DNA from: Cellvibrio sp. UBA7661
GTDB lineage: Bacteria > Pseudomonadota > Gammaproteobacteria > Pseudomonadales > Cellvibrionaceae
Assembly (NCBI GenBank): GCA_002483365.1
Contig: DLHT01000018.1
Location: forward strand, 388,411-452,410
DNA: 64,000 bases
Direction: 5' to 3'
In this document: in pieces, positions 35,689 through 43,983 of the stretch
Position numbering within the stretch: position 1 is the first letter of the stretch
Layout: the number at the start of each line of letters is the position of its first letter
Position numbers and translations under genes: made by a program
Notes under the pieces: generated by a model
Told to the model about the DNA's origin: nothing
The model's database searches: none
Seen by the model: the letters and a program-made list of their open reading frames with translations, nothing else

Positions 35689-35732
35689 TTATAGTCAAAA
35701 AAACAATATAAATTCAGTCTTTTTGACTATAA
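35689..35732. repeat. AT-rich inverted repeat overlapping the ung stop codon
   Basis: TTATAGTCAAAAA (35689-35701) and TTTTTGACTATAA (35720-35732) are perfect complements around an 18-base loop. The right arm contains the ung TAG. It could form a weak 3'-end structure for ung. Confidence 0.7.
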
Positions 35733-36416
35733 GATTCGCCAATCAACTGGATTTTTGCCTTGCTTTTGCAAGTATTGATTTGCTGTAGAAAAGTGGCCGC
35801 AACCAATAAATCCGCGGTGTGCAGACAATGGGGATGGATGAGGTGCTTTCAGAACAAGATGTTTTTGAGCGTCAAGAAATGCCGCTTTTTTTTGTGCATA
35901 ACTTCCCCACAATAAAAAAACAACATTGCTACATTGATCATTTACCAATTTGATAGCCCTATCAGTAAATGTCTCCCAACCTCGCCCTTGATGAGAGCCC
36001 GCCCTCGCCTGTTCAACGGTCAAGGTTGCATTAAGTAGCAAAACGCCCTGATTTGCCCACGACTGCAAACATCCGTGCGCAGGAATAGGAAGCCCCAAAT
36101 CTCTTTGTAGCTCTTTATACATATTCTGTAACGAAGGTGGTGTTGGAACGCCTTGCTGTACGGAAAAACATAATCCATGCGCTTGATTAGGTCCGTGATA
36201 AGGATCCTGCCCCAGGATGACGACTTTGACCTGATCCAACGGTGTGCTGTTGAACGCATTGAAAATGTTTTTAGCCGCAGGATAAATCATCTTGCCCTGC
36301 TGTTTTTCTGCCAACAAAAATGCCTTGAGCTGTTGCATATAAGGCTGCTCAAACTCACTGGAAAGATGGACTAACCAACTGGGATGGAGATCTATTTTTT
36401 TGGTGACAGCAGACAT
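35727..36416 (-). CDS. ung: Uracil-DNA glycosylase, family 1
   Basis: A 229-residue enzyme. Catalytic water-activating motif GQDPYHGPNQAHGLCFSV, and the minor-groove/His motif HPSPLSAHRG, both intact. It removes uracil from DNA to start base excision repair. ATG 36416 (MSAVTKKIDLHPSW) has GGGA upstream; a start at 36431 would lie beside the preceding terminator. Monocistronic, downstream of the peroxiredoxin terminator. Confidence 0.96.
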   Translation of the reverse strand: MSAVTKKIDLHPSWLVHLSSEFEQPYMQQLKAFLLAEKQQGKMIYPAAKNIFNAFNSTPLDQVKVVILGQDPYHGPNQAHGLCFSVQQGVPTPPSLQNMYKELQRDLGLPIPAHGCLQSWANQGVLLLNATLTVEQARAGSHQGRGWETFTDRAIKLVNDQCSNVVFLLWGSYAQKKAAFLDAQKHLVLKAPHPSPLSAHRGFIGCGHFSTANQYLQKQGKNPVDWRIL

Positions 36417-36433
36417 ATTTATTTCCCACAAAT

Positions 36434-36463
36434 AAAAAACCCGGCATTGAGCCGGGCTTTTTA
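36434..36463 (-). terminator. Intrinsic terminator of the peroxiredoxin gene
   Basis: AAAAAGCCCGGC, loop TCAAT, GCCGGGTTTTTT read on the minus strand. Symmetric A and T runs. Confidence 0.88.
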
Positions 36464-36488
36464 CAAGACTAAGCGATAAAAGTAAAAC

Positions 36489-37091
36489 TTAAAGCTTGTC
36501 AGCGTTTTCTGCCAGATATTTAGCAACACCAGCAGGTGATGCATCCATACCCTTGTCGCCATCTTTCCAACCAGCTGGGCACACTTCACCGTGCTGCTCG
36601 TGGAAAATCAACGCATCAACGGTGCGGATGGTTTCATCGATGTTACGGCCGATTGGCAGATCGTTAACGATTTGTGAACGAACTACGCCAGCTTCATCAA
36701 TGATGAAAGTACCACGGAAAGCCACGCCATCAGCTGACTCTACGTCGAATGCTTTAGCAATTTCGTGCTTCACGTCAGCTACCAACGTGTATTTTACTGG
36801 ACCAATACCACCTTCATTGACAGGGGTGTTGCGCCATGCGTTGTGCGTAAATTGAGAGTCAATTGACACACCGATCACTTCGACGTTGCGCTTTTTGAAC
36901 TCTTCTACACGGTGGTCAAATGCCAACAACTCAGATGGACATACAAAGGTGAAGTCCAATGGATAGAAGAACACAACTGCTTTTTTACCTTTGGTGGCAG
37001 CTGCAAAGTTGTAACCGTCTACGATTTCGCCACTCGCCAATACTGCTGCTGCAGTGAAATCCGGTGCTTTTTTACCTACTAATACGCCCAT
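36489..37091 (-). CDS. Typical 2-Cys peroxiredoxin (AhpC/TSA family)
   Basis: A 200-residue peroxidase. The peroxidatic cysteine is in YPLDFTFVCPSE and the resolving cysteine in HGEVCPAGW, so it is a typical 2-Cys enzyme. GGAG precedes ATG 37091 (MGVLVGKKAPDF); an upstream in-frame start at 37166 adds 25 unsupported residues. It lacks a C-terminal YF motif, which usually means a form resistant to over-oxidation. It reduces hydrogen peroxide and organic peroxides; no AhpF lies nearby, so the reductant is probably thioredoxin or another system. Confidence 0.94.
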   Translation of the reverse strand: MGVLVGKKAPDFTAAAVLASGEIVDGYNFAAATKGKKAVVFFYPLDFTFVCPSELLAFDHRVEEFKKRNVEVIGVSIDSQFTHNAWRNTPVNEGGIGPVKYTLVADVKHEIAKAFDVESADGVAFRGTFIIDEAGVVRSQIVNDLPIGRNIDETIRTVDALIFHEQHGEVCPAGWKDGDKGMDASPAGVAKYLAENADKL

Positions 37092-37385
37092 AACAATACT
37101 CCTGATGGTTGATAGGTTAATCGGTGGGAACAAATACCCGCTTTCAGCGACCACGAATATATTCAATTTGTATGAATATTTTATGGCCAGTTATTGATCG
37201 GCTGATATTTATCGATAGTGCGCCGCTATCATACACAGCCAAGGGAGAGTGTCCTATTGATTTTCTATATAACCCTCCAAAGACTATCGCTATGGCTAAA
37301 AGTTGATCTCGCACGTTATTTTTATCACTTAGGTTATATTAACGAACACAAAGACATTTCAAATGAGAATCCATATCAAAAGTTG

Positions 37386-37414
37386 TTGACATAAATTATC
37401 ATTAGCATTAAATT
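37386..37414 (+). promoter_or_regulatory. Promoter of bfd with Fur-like box
   Basis: TTGACA (37386-37391), 17-bp spacer, TAAATT (37409-37414). The spacer holds AATTATCATTAGCATTAAA (37394-37412), close to the Fur consensus of repeated NATWAT units. Placement over the core promoter fits iron repression of bfd, as known in Pseudomonas and enterobacteria. The remaining part of 37092-37463 shows nothing else distinct. Confidence 0.7.
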
Positions 37415-37463
37415 TTGATCATATGATTTTCGGTTAAACAACACGCAATTCAGGTTATTTCTC

Positions 37464-37676
37464 ATGTACGTTTGTCTATGCAAAGCTATCACTGACCGTC
37501 AAATCAAAGCTGCTATCGATAATGGTGCCAGCTCTATTGGACAGCTGCGCAAAGCATTAGGCGTTGCAAGTCAATGCGGTAAATGCGCATCAATGACCCG
37601 CGAAATTCTGGATGAAGCACTTAACAGTGAAGCACCTATGATTAATGGCTTGCCGCAGTTCTACGCTGTGGCCTGA
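37464..37676 (+). CDS. bfd: Bacterioferritin-associated ferredoxin
   Basis: A 70-residue [2Fe-2S] protein. The four ligands are Cys4 and Cys6 (MYVCLCKAIT) and Cys38 and Cys41 (SQCGKCAS), the Bfd spacing. Bfd docks on bacterioferritin and reduces its iron core so that Fe2+ is released when iron is short. It is followed 152 bases later by bfr, with a gap large enough for a separate bfr promoter. Confidence 0.96.
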   Translation: MYVCLCKAITDRQIKAAIDNGASSIGQLRKALGVASQCGKCASMTREILDEALNSEAPMINGLPQFYAVA

Positions 37677-37828
37677 GCCATAAACCGAATAGAAATTAAA
37701 ATCATTGTTATTTTTATCTAAATTTCTTTATACATCAACAACTTATAAAAACCTCTCTGCTTGACACCCCACCCGTTCAGGATCACACTCCTCCAATTTC
37801 TTTCTCATGAAGCAAAAAGGAGAACACT

Positions 37829-38305
37829 ATGAAAGGTGATCCGCAAGTAATAGCCGTATTAAATAAAGTCCTGGGCAACGAGCTGGTAGCAATTAACCAG
37901 TATTTCCTTCATTCACGCATGTACAAAGATTGGGGACTGAAAGAACTGGCAGACCATGAGTACCATGAATCAATTGATGAAATGAAACACGCAGATGCGT
38001 TGGTCGAGCGCATTTTGTTTCTGGAAGGGCTACCGAATTTGCAAGATCTCGGCAAATTGCACATAGGCGAAGATACACAGGAAATGTTGAAATCCGATCT
38101 GAAGCTCGAATTAAAAGCGATTCCGGATTTGCGCGATGGCATCTTGGTTTGTGAAAGTGTGCGCGATTTTGTAAGCCGCGATTTACTGAAGAGCATTCTT
38201 GAATCAGAAGAGGAACATGTTGATTGGCTTGAAACCCAATTATCACTGATCGATAAAGTAGGTATTCAAAATTATCTGCAATCGAAAATGGCATCCTCGT
38301 CTTGA
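37829..38305 (+). CDS. bfr: Bacterioferritin, haem-binding type
   Basis: A 158-residue four-helix ferritin. Met52 (SIDEMKHAD), the haem ligand, is present, so this is the haem-binding subunit type. Ferroxidase ligands Glu18, Glu51 and His54 are visible, with Glu127/His130 in ESEEEHVDWLE. GGAG precedes the ATG. It stores iron as a ferric mineral in a 24-mer; Bfd upstream is the matching reductase adapter. Confidence 0.96.
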   Translation: MKGDPQVIAVLNKVLGNELVAINQYFLHSRMYKDWGLKELADHEYHESIDEMKHADALVERILFLEGLPNLQDLGKLHIGEDTQEMLKSDLKLELKAIPDLRDGILVCESVRDFVSRDLLKSILESEEEHVDWLETQLSLIDKVGIQNYLQSKMASSS

Positions 38306-38326
38306 TCTGACAATGCTTTTCAGCGA

Positions 38327-38365
38327 GACAATAAAAAAGGAACTACAAGTTCCTTTTTTATTGTC
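38327..38365. terminator. Bidirectional terminator between bfr and gspB
   Basis: GACAATAAAAAAGGAACT (38327-38344) pairs exactly with 38348-38365 around ACA. An A run on one side and a T run on the other allow termination from both strands. Confidence 0.9.
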
Positions 38366-38404
38366 GGTGCATTTTTAGAGCGATAAAAAAATAGGCGTCA
38401 GCCA

Positions 38405-39289
38405 TTACATATTGATCCAACCATTTAATGCACGCAATTTGAATTGGGTATTGCCGTGTTTTAACACTACCCCATCGACATAAATTTCCTGCACCACAAA
38501 TTGTCCAACAGAAATAATATTTCCTACACCCGCAGTCTGGTTATTAATAACCACACTGCTGACACCATTCGCTAGAAAGTTATGCCGCAAATAAGTAATT
38601 GTTGGGATCGACTGGCGCATATTCCAAGGTAGCGCATTGAAGTCAGGAATATTGGTAATACTCGCGAAGGTGCGCGGTGGAATATCCGATTCTGTCTCCT
38701 CAGCCACAACATTACTTACGTTTTCCTCTGTTGCAAATGGATCAACAACAGAAGCGGAACCAGTTGAAGATTCAGCCGCATACAGCTCATTTACATCAGC
38801 ATCAATTCCTGGTGCCGCCACCTCTGGCGTTTCATAGAGTTGATTCACGTCGGCGCTCACTGCTGCACCAGTATTAGCATTAGCTACAGCAGGTGTTGAT
38901 GTTGTAGTTGTTGATTGTGTTGTAGTCGCTAACTCTGCTGCAATGGATTGATTTTGTACAGAACTCAGAGCGTCTTTCGTAGGCACTGGTAGTTGGGATG
39001 CATTTTGTTCATTTACACTTATCGGAGCAACAGTTGGCTCTATAACAGCAACCGGCTCCGTTTGTGTAATAGTTAATGATGCATCACTCCGCTTAAACCA
39101 CCACAGTGCTGCAGCAATAAATGATAAGAAAACAATCAACACTGCAACAATTGATATCCGCTTGTAACGGGGTGAGTTCGATGCACGAACCAACTCACCT
39201 GACATATGTAGGGTGCTAATATCTGGAACTGCATTTTGGTTTTTCCGTTCACTTTCAGCGCGATTCAGGGCATCTAATATTAACGACAT
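38405..39289 (-). CDS. Type II secretion accessory protein GspB-like
   Basis: A 294-residue bitopic protein. It begins MSLILDALNRAESERK, the standard GspB/ExeB start, has one membrane helix (about residues 44-65), a Thr/Ser/Val-rich spacer with a duplicated DVN-Q/E-LYE/A segment, and a C-terminal T2SSB-type domain (FNALPWNMRQSIPTI to the end). It begins two bases after the stop of the ExeA-like ATPase gene, so the two are translated together. GspA-GspB helps insert the secretin GspD through the peptidoglycan. Confidence 0.9.
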   Translation of the reverse strand: MSLILDALNRAESERKNQNAVPDISTLHMSGELVRASNSPRYKRISIVAVLIVFLSFIAAALWWFKRSDASLTITQTEPVAVIEPTVAPISVNEQNASQLPVPTKDALSSVQNQSIAAELATTTQSTTTTSTPAVANANTGAAVSADVNQLYETPEVAAPGIDADVNELYAAESSTGSASVVDPFATEENVSNVVAEETESDIPPRTFASITNIPDFNALPWNMRQSIPTITYLRHNFLANGVSSVVINNQTAGVGNIISVGQFVVQEIYVDGVVLKHGNTQFKLRALNGWINM

Positions 39290-39291
39290 TA

Positions 39292-40986
39292 CTACAGCCC
39301 CTGCATATCCAATGGAGCAACAACCGGTTGCCCTTCGTTTAATTCAATGAGCGATTTATCAATCCCCAATGCTTCATTCAAACGACGCAATGTCTGTGCA
39401 TTGATAACGCCATCCGGAAGTATGTTGTGTGTCGATTGAAAAAGTTCTACGCGTTTTTTCAGGCGATCAGTAAAAAATTGCCGCGTCAGAGGCGCTGGTT
39501 GCTGATCAAGTTGTGCGAACTGCTCTGCAATCCAGGTCACCAGATCACTTTTATCACCCACGCGCAAATCACTATTAAAATCTTGCGGTCGCGACCACAT
39601 ATACAAAAAATCCCCATTCCATAAATCAGCGATATCATTCCATGGCAAGGTTTTATACTCACCATTGACCAGCAGCATGACCTGATTTTCACTCAAACCA
39701 ATCAGTAAGCCATAGACCCATTTTTTATCGGGTGTAGCCAGCGTAACAAGTCCTGGGCGATTAATTTCTTTCAGCTCATCCCACGAATGAATACGGACTT
39801 TTTCGCAAACATAATTGGCTCCCTGGGCAAGCAGGCAAGGAGAGTTATTATTCCTGGCCGTCAACCCAAGATAGCTAAGCAACCCTAACTGTGCCGCCGC
39901 TAAATCCCGCGTCGCCAAATTGATAACTTCTGGCACAGGAGGTTTGGCAAGAGTGCGCATTTCACTGAGGGAATGTACTACCACGGCAGAACTGTTTGAT
40001 GATGCAGATACTGAAGCGGGCGTTGATGAACTCTGAACAGCAACAGGCGCTACCGAAGTGGATGCTTCATCCGGAACCCAAAACCAAACGGTAAGCATGA
40101 TAGCAACCACCGCCACAACGAACAGTGCGTGCCAGGATGTGCGCGACGCTGCCAATTTTTCTTCCTGTTGCGTATTGGTACCCGCAACTTCTTTGATTGC
40201 AGCAGCAAAAATAGATTTATCAATATGATGCTGGTTTTGTGCATAAGCGCCCAATAATAATCGCTCACAAAGCACATTAATCAATCGGGGAACGCCACCG
40301 CTAAAGCGGTGTATTTTTTTGATCATTGAATCGCTAAACGGCCGCACATGTTCAGGCAAACCCGCCACTTTAAGGCGATGCGTTATATACGCTTTTGTCT
40401 CTGCCAAATTTAAGGCTTCAAGATGAAAACGCGCGGTAATTCTCTGTGATAATTGTCGCAATGCGGGTCTGGCCAATAATTTTTTTAACTCTGGTTGGCC
40501 TACCAACATAATTTGCAATAATTTTTCAGTAGTGGTTTCAAGATTGGTCAATAACCGGATCTGCTCCAACACCGGCACTTTCAATAATTGTGCTTCATCA
40601 ATTAACAAAACGGTCTTGCGCCCTTTGCGATGATTTTCCAACAGGAATTGATTAAGTGCATCGGTCAAATTTTTAACAGTCAATTCATCTGCGATATAAA
40701 CCACACCCAACTCATCGCAAATGGTTGATAACAGTTCCGGGGCACTGCCCATCGGATTAAGAATAATGGCAATATCAGTGTTAGACGGCAGTTGCTCTAA
40801 TAAGCAGCGGATGATTGTCGTTTTGCCGGTGCCGACCTCGCCTGTCAGCATCACAAAACCGCCATTCTGGATACCATAGAGTAAATGCGCCAACGCCTCT
40901 CGATGTTGGTCACTCATAAAGAGATAGCGCGGGTTTACGGCGATGGAAAATGCAGGCTCTTTAAGCCCGAAAAATTCGTGGTACAT
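39292..40986 (-). CDS. Type II secretion ATPase GspA (ExeA-like)
   Basis: A 564-residue protein: AAA ATPase domain with Walker A GEVGTGKTT (about residues 48-56) and Walker B VLLIDEAQ, a membrane helix (about 288-306), a low-complexity Ser/Val spacer, and a C-terminal peptidoglycan-binding domain (ILPDGVINAQTLRRLNEALG). This is the ExeA/GspA layout. With GspB it remodels the cell wall for the secretin. The core gsp genes are not in the window. Its upstream region was split by the group II intron. Confidence 0.92.
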   Translation of the reverse strand: MYHEFFGLKEPAFSIAVNPRYLFMSDQHREALAHLLYGIQNGGFVMLTGEVGTGKTTIIRCLLEQLPSNTDIAIILNPMGSAPELLSTICDELGVVYIADELTVKNLTDALNQFLLENHRKGRKTVLLIDEAQLLKVPVLEQIRLLTNLETTTEKLLQIMLVGQPELKKLLARPALRQLSQRITARFHLEALNLAETKAYITHRLKVAGLPEHVRPFSDSMIKKIHRFSGGVPRLINVLCERLLLGAYAQNQHHIDKSIFAAAIKEVAGTNTQQEEKLAASRTSWHALFVVAVVAIMLTVWFWVPDEASTSVAPVAVQSSSTPASVSASSNSSAVVVHSLSEMRTLAKPPVPEVINLATRDLAAAQLGLLSYLGLTARNNNSPCLLAQGANYVCEKVRIHSWDELKEINRPGLVTLATPDKKWVYGLLIGLSENQVMLLVNGEYKTLPWNDIADLWNGDFLYMWSRPQDFNSDLRVGDKSDLVTWIAEQFAQLDQQPAPLTRQFFTDRLKKRVELFQSTHNILPDGVINAQTLRRLNEALGIDKSLIELNEGQPVVAPLDMQGL

Positions 40987-42047
40987 AGCTAATCAACACA
41001 CTGTTATTAGGATGCCGCCTTGAGCGGTGCTGAATCATAACAGGCCTGAGATCGCGCCGTTACTCTCTTGTTCCATGCACCAGAGCGATTGCCCGAAAAG
41101 CCCCAAATTGATACCATTGCCGCCTTTGTGCGACACGTCTGACGTGTCTCCCTTGAAATGCTACCCACAGGTCTGCGGAGTTTTTACTCTTAGGTAGCGA
41201 GGCGAAAGCCTGATCCTACCTTCAAATATCCACCCCTGCGGGAGTCTGCCCGCACGGGTCCGGCTCTCCCGCATACAAGCGAGAGAGGTATCCACAAGAG
41301 CTTGCTGTTATTTAACAGTTCCTGCCCATCTTCAATCTACGGAGGCATGAGAATGTCTCGTTTCGTAATGCTTGGCTCCAGAATATCGGAGTATCAAGCC
41401 TGACATGTGTCTGTCAGCTCACTAGATCGACATGCGTCGGAGGCTAACTCCTGCGTGTGAAGCTCGATTGACAATGTTTCTACCAGCTCGCTGGTGCTGA
41501 ATCTTGGCAACAAGATTGGTTTAAGTCCGAATTGCACGGATTTGAAGAGGCTAGTGACAATACCTGCATGGCTAACCTAAGTGAATCATCGTTATAACCC
41601 TCGTGACAATGAACGGGCCTACGGCAATTATTGGCCCCAGCCAAAACGGCATCGTAGTTGGTCTACACAATAAGGGCATGTGTAGCGGCACCAGACAACT
41701 ACCGGGGGAAAGATGAAGCCTAAACAGGGAATCGGTACGAAACGGGGAACGTGGCAATCCCGACCACTCGCCAACGGCCAGAACATCGGTACAGGCAGGC
41801 AACTCGCAAGGGGTGCTGATGGGTGTGGGGAATGGGAGGATGTAAGAAGCGAATGACTCCTTGTAATGAGGGGTATAGCGGTTGAAATATTACCGACTGG
41901 GGCAACCCTGGCTGACGTACATCTGGTTTACACGCGCGTGAACGTTTGCTGATTTCAATCTATTAACTCACCTGAAGGGTAGACACTGCCCTTCGGGGGA
42001 GTAGTCCGCTTGACGGGTAGTTATTTCTATCCACTCAGGAGGACTGT

Positions 42048-43784
42048 ATGAATCTACCATCGGAAACGATGCACGCTGCGTCCTCCGGCGAGACGACAGG
42101 CTGGCACCAGATCAACTGGGGAAAGGCTTATCGTTTTGTTCGGAAGACGCAATTGAAAATCGCGCAGGCGACACAAGCTGGTGATTGGCGAAGAGTATTT
42201 CGACTTCAACGATTGCTGGCTCACTCGTTTTACGGACGCTGTATGGCCGTCAAGCGGGTAACGGAGAACCGGGGTCGCAAGACACCGGGCGTGGATGGTG
42301 AAACATGGAGTACGCCAACCGCCAAATGGAATGCCGTGAAGCGTTTGTCACATAAGCGGGGTTATCAACCAAAACCGCTAAAACGGGTATGGATACCCAA
42401 ACCCGGCAAGCAAGAAAAGCGTCCGCTAGGCATCCCGACGATGTTGGATCGGGCAATGCAAGCGCTCTACCTGCAAGGATTGGAGCCTGTTGTAGAAAGC
42501 ACCAGCGACCCGAAAAGTTATGGCTTCCGGCCTGACCGATCAACCACTGATGCGATGGTGGAGCTTTTCCACTTGCTGGCGCCCCAAACGGCGCCGGTTT
42601 GGATTTTGGAAGGTGACATCAAGGGCTTCTTTGACAACATTAACCACGAGTGGCTGTGCCGTAATGTTCCCATGAACAAATCGGTGTTAAACAAATGGTT
42701 AAAGGCCGGTGTGATCGACAAGCACCAGTTTGCAGAAACGAAGGCAGGAACACCGCAGGGTGGGATAATTTCGCCCTGCTTGGCTAACGCCACACTGAAT
42801 GGATTGGAGGTCAAACTAAAGGCTCATTTTGTAGCCAAGGTTGGGTTAACCAAATCCAAGCGGCTTGGGTTACAGGTGGTGAGATATGCGGATGACTTTG
42901 TGATTACAGCTTATTCGAAAGAATTGCTGGAAAACGAAGTGAAGCCTTGGGTAGAGGAATTCTTGTCGGTACGAGGGGTTCAATTATCAAAGGAGAAAAC
43001 GCGTATTACTCACATCAACACCGGCTTTGATTTTCTGGGGTGGAACTTCAGAAAGTATGTACCCAAGTCACCGTATCGAAAGGCCAAGCTGTTTATCAAG
43101 CCATCCAAGAAAAATGCGCAAGCGTTTTATCAGAAAGTGGCAGCGATAATTAACAACAGCGGAGCACTGACGCAGGATGCGTTAATTGGCCAATTGAATC
43201 CGGTGTTGCGGGGATGGGCGGAATACCATTCTCCGGTGGTGGCAAAGCAAACCTTCAGCAAGCTGGAGCATCTTATTTTCTGGCGAATATGGCGGTGGGC
43301 AAAACACAGACACCCCAACAAATCCCTCGAATGGATTAGGAAGCGATACTTCAAATCTATTAATGGGCAAAGTTGGGTCTTTGGTTCAGCCAAAATACTG
43401 CAATCAGGTGAGGTGAGGTATCGCCGACTCTATGGGTTAGCGAGCACCCCTATCGTGCGACATAAACGTTTGCCGGGCGAGTATCAGCCCTATGACACGG
43501 AGCACGAGGAAAAATGGGAGGCTCTACGATTCCAGCGGATGCGGCATAAACTGCGCTACCGCAAAGAAGTCTGGTCGCTATTTGCCAGACAACTGGGCTT
43601 GTGTGCTTACTGTGGCGGCGGAATATCAATGCAAAGTGGCTGGCATGATCATCACCTCGTAAGACGTGTTGATGGCGGGTCAGATCGCAAAGATAACCGT
43701 GTTTTGCTTCACCCTAACTGTCATGCCTTGGTTCATAGCCGAGGCTGTACAGATAAGTTGCAATACAGTGGCATGGAAACGTAA
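42048..43784 (+). CDS. Group II intron reverse transcriptase/maturase with HNH endonuclease
   Basis: A 578-residue LtrA-like protein. RT motifs are intact: RPLGIPTMLDRAMQ, YGFRPDRSTTDA, GDIKGFFDNI, GTPQGGIISP and RYADDFVI (catalytic YADD). A thumb/maturase X domain follows (about residues 340-480, LNPVLRGWAEYH), then a zinc-finger HNH nuclease (CAYCGGG, DHHLVRRVDGGSDRKDN, LHPNCHALVH). AGGAGGAC gives a perfect ribosome site. It binds the intron RNA for splicing and carries out target-primed reverse transcription. No frameshift or stop, so probably active. Confidence 0.95.
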   Translation: MNLPSETMHAASSGETTGWHQINWGKAYRFVRKTQLKIAQATQAGDWRRVFRLQRLLAHSFYGRCMAVKRVTENRGRKTPGVDGETWSTPTAKWNAVKRLSHKRGYQPKPLKRVWIPKPGKQEKRPLGIPTMLDRAMQALYLQGLEPVVESTSDPKSYGFRPDRSTTDAMVELFHLLAPQTAPVWILEGDIKGFFDNINHEWLCRNVPMNKSVLNKWLKAGVIDKHQFAETKAGTPQGGIISPCLANATLNGLEVKLKAHFVAKVGLTKSKRLGLQVVRYADDFVITAYSKELLENEVKPWVEEFLSVRGVQLSKEKTRITHINTGFDFLGWNFRKYVPKSPYRKAKLFIKPSKKNAQAFYQKVAAIINNSGALTQDALIGQLNPVLRGWAEYHSPVVAKQTFSKLEHLIFWRIWRWAKHRHPNKSLEWIRKRYFKSINGQSWVFGSAKILQSGEVRYRRLYGLASTPIVRHKRLPGEYQPYDTEHEEKWEALRFQRMRHKLRYRKEVWSLFARQLGLCAYCGGGISMQSGWHDHHLVRRVDGGSDRKDNRVLLHPNCHALVHSRGCTDKLQYSGMET

Positions 43785-43840
43785 AATTCGCGCTTTTGCT
43801 GTTGTCGCTGGCCAGAACGAATCTGGCTTGATGTAAGCTT

Positions 43841-43874
43841 GAGCCGTGTGCGATGAAAGTCGCACGCACGGTTC
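43841..43874 (+). ncRNA. Group II intron domain V
   Basis: Exactly 34 bases: GAGCCGT-GTGCGA, GAAA tetraloop, TCGCAC, 2-base GC bulge, ACGGTTC. The AGC near the 5' side is the catalytic triad position. Confidence 0.93.
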
Positions 43875-43983
43875 TTAGGGGGGAATGGGTCAGTAATGAC
43901 CTGTTCCTACCCGACTTAAACAGGCACCGCCTGACTGTAGTTCCCCGCCAATTTGATCACTTTCCACACTATAGAGAGTTTCT

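Larger units (their letters stand above)
41128..43915 (+). mobile_element. Group II intron with RT/HNH maturase
   Basis: The proposed 5' end is GTGCGAC at 41128, matching the GUGYG consensus; the 3' end is CCGAC at 43915. Between them: about 900 bases of ribozyme domains I-III with many hairpins, the maturase gene in domain IV, a 34-base domain V (43841-43874) and a domain VI hairpin (GGTCA-GTAA-TGACC, 43888-43901) with an unpaired branch-point A at 43909, seven bases from the end. Length about 2.79 kb. All parts look intact. It sits between divergent gspA and gcvP. Ends are inferred from consensus; I could not identify the exon-binding sequences. Confidence 0.85.

Noticed and set aside
40987..41127. 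Glycine riboswitch upstream of gcvP
   Set aside because: Neither this stretch nor 43916-43983 shows the conserved glycine aptamer core.
41572..41802. Minus-strand frame of 76 codons in the intron
   Set aside because: It lies in the folded ribozyme part and has no protein signature.
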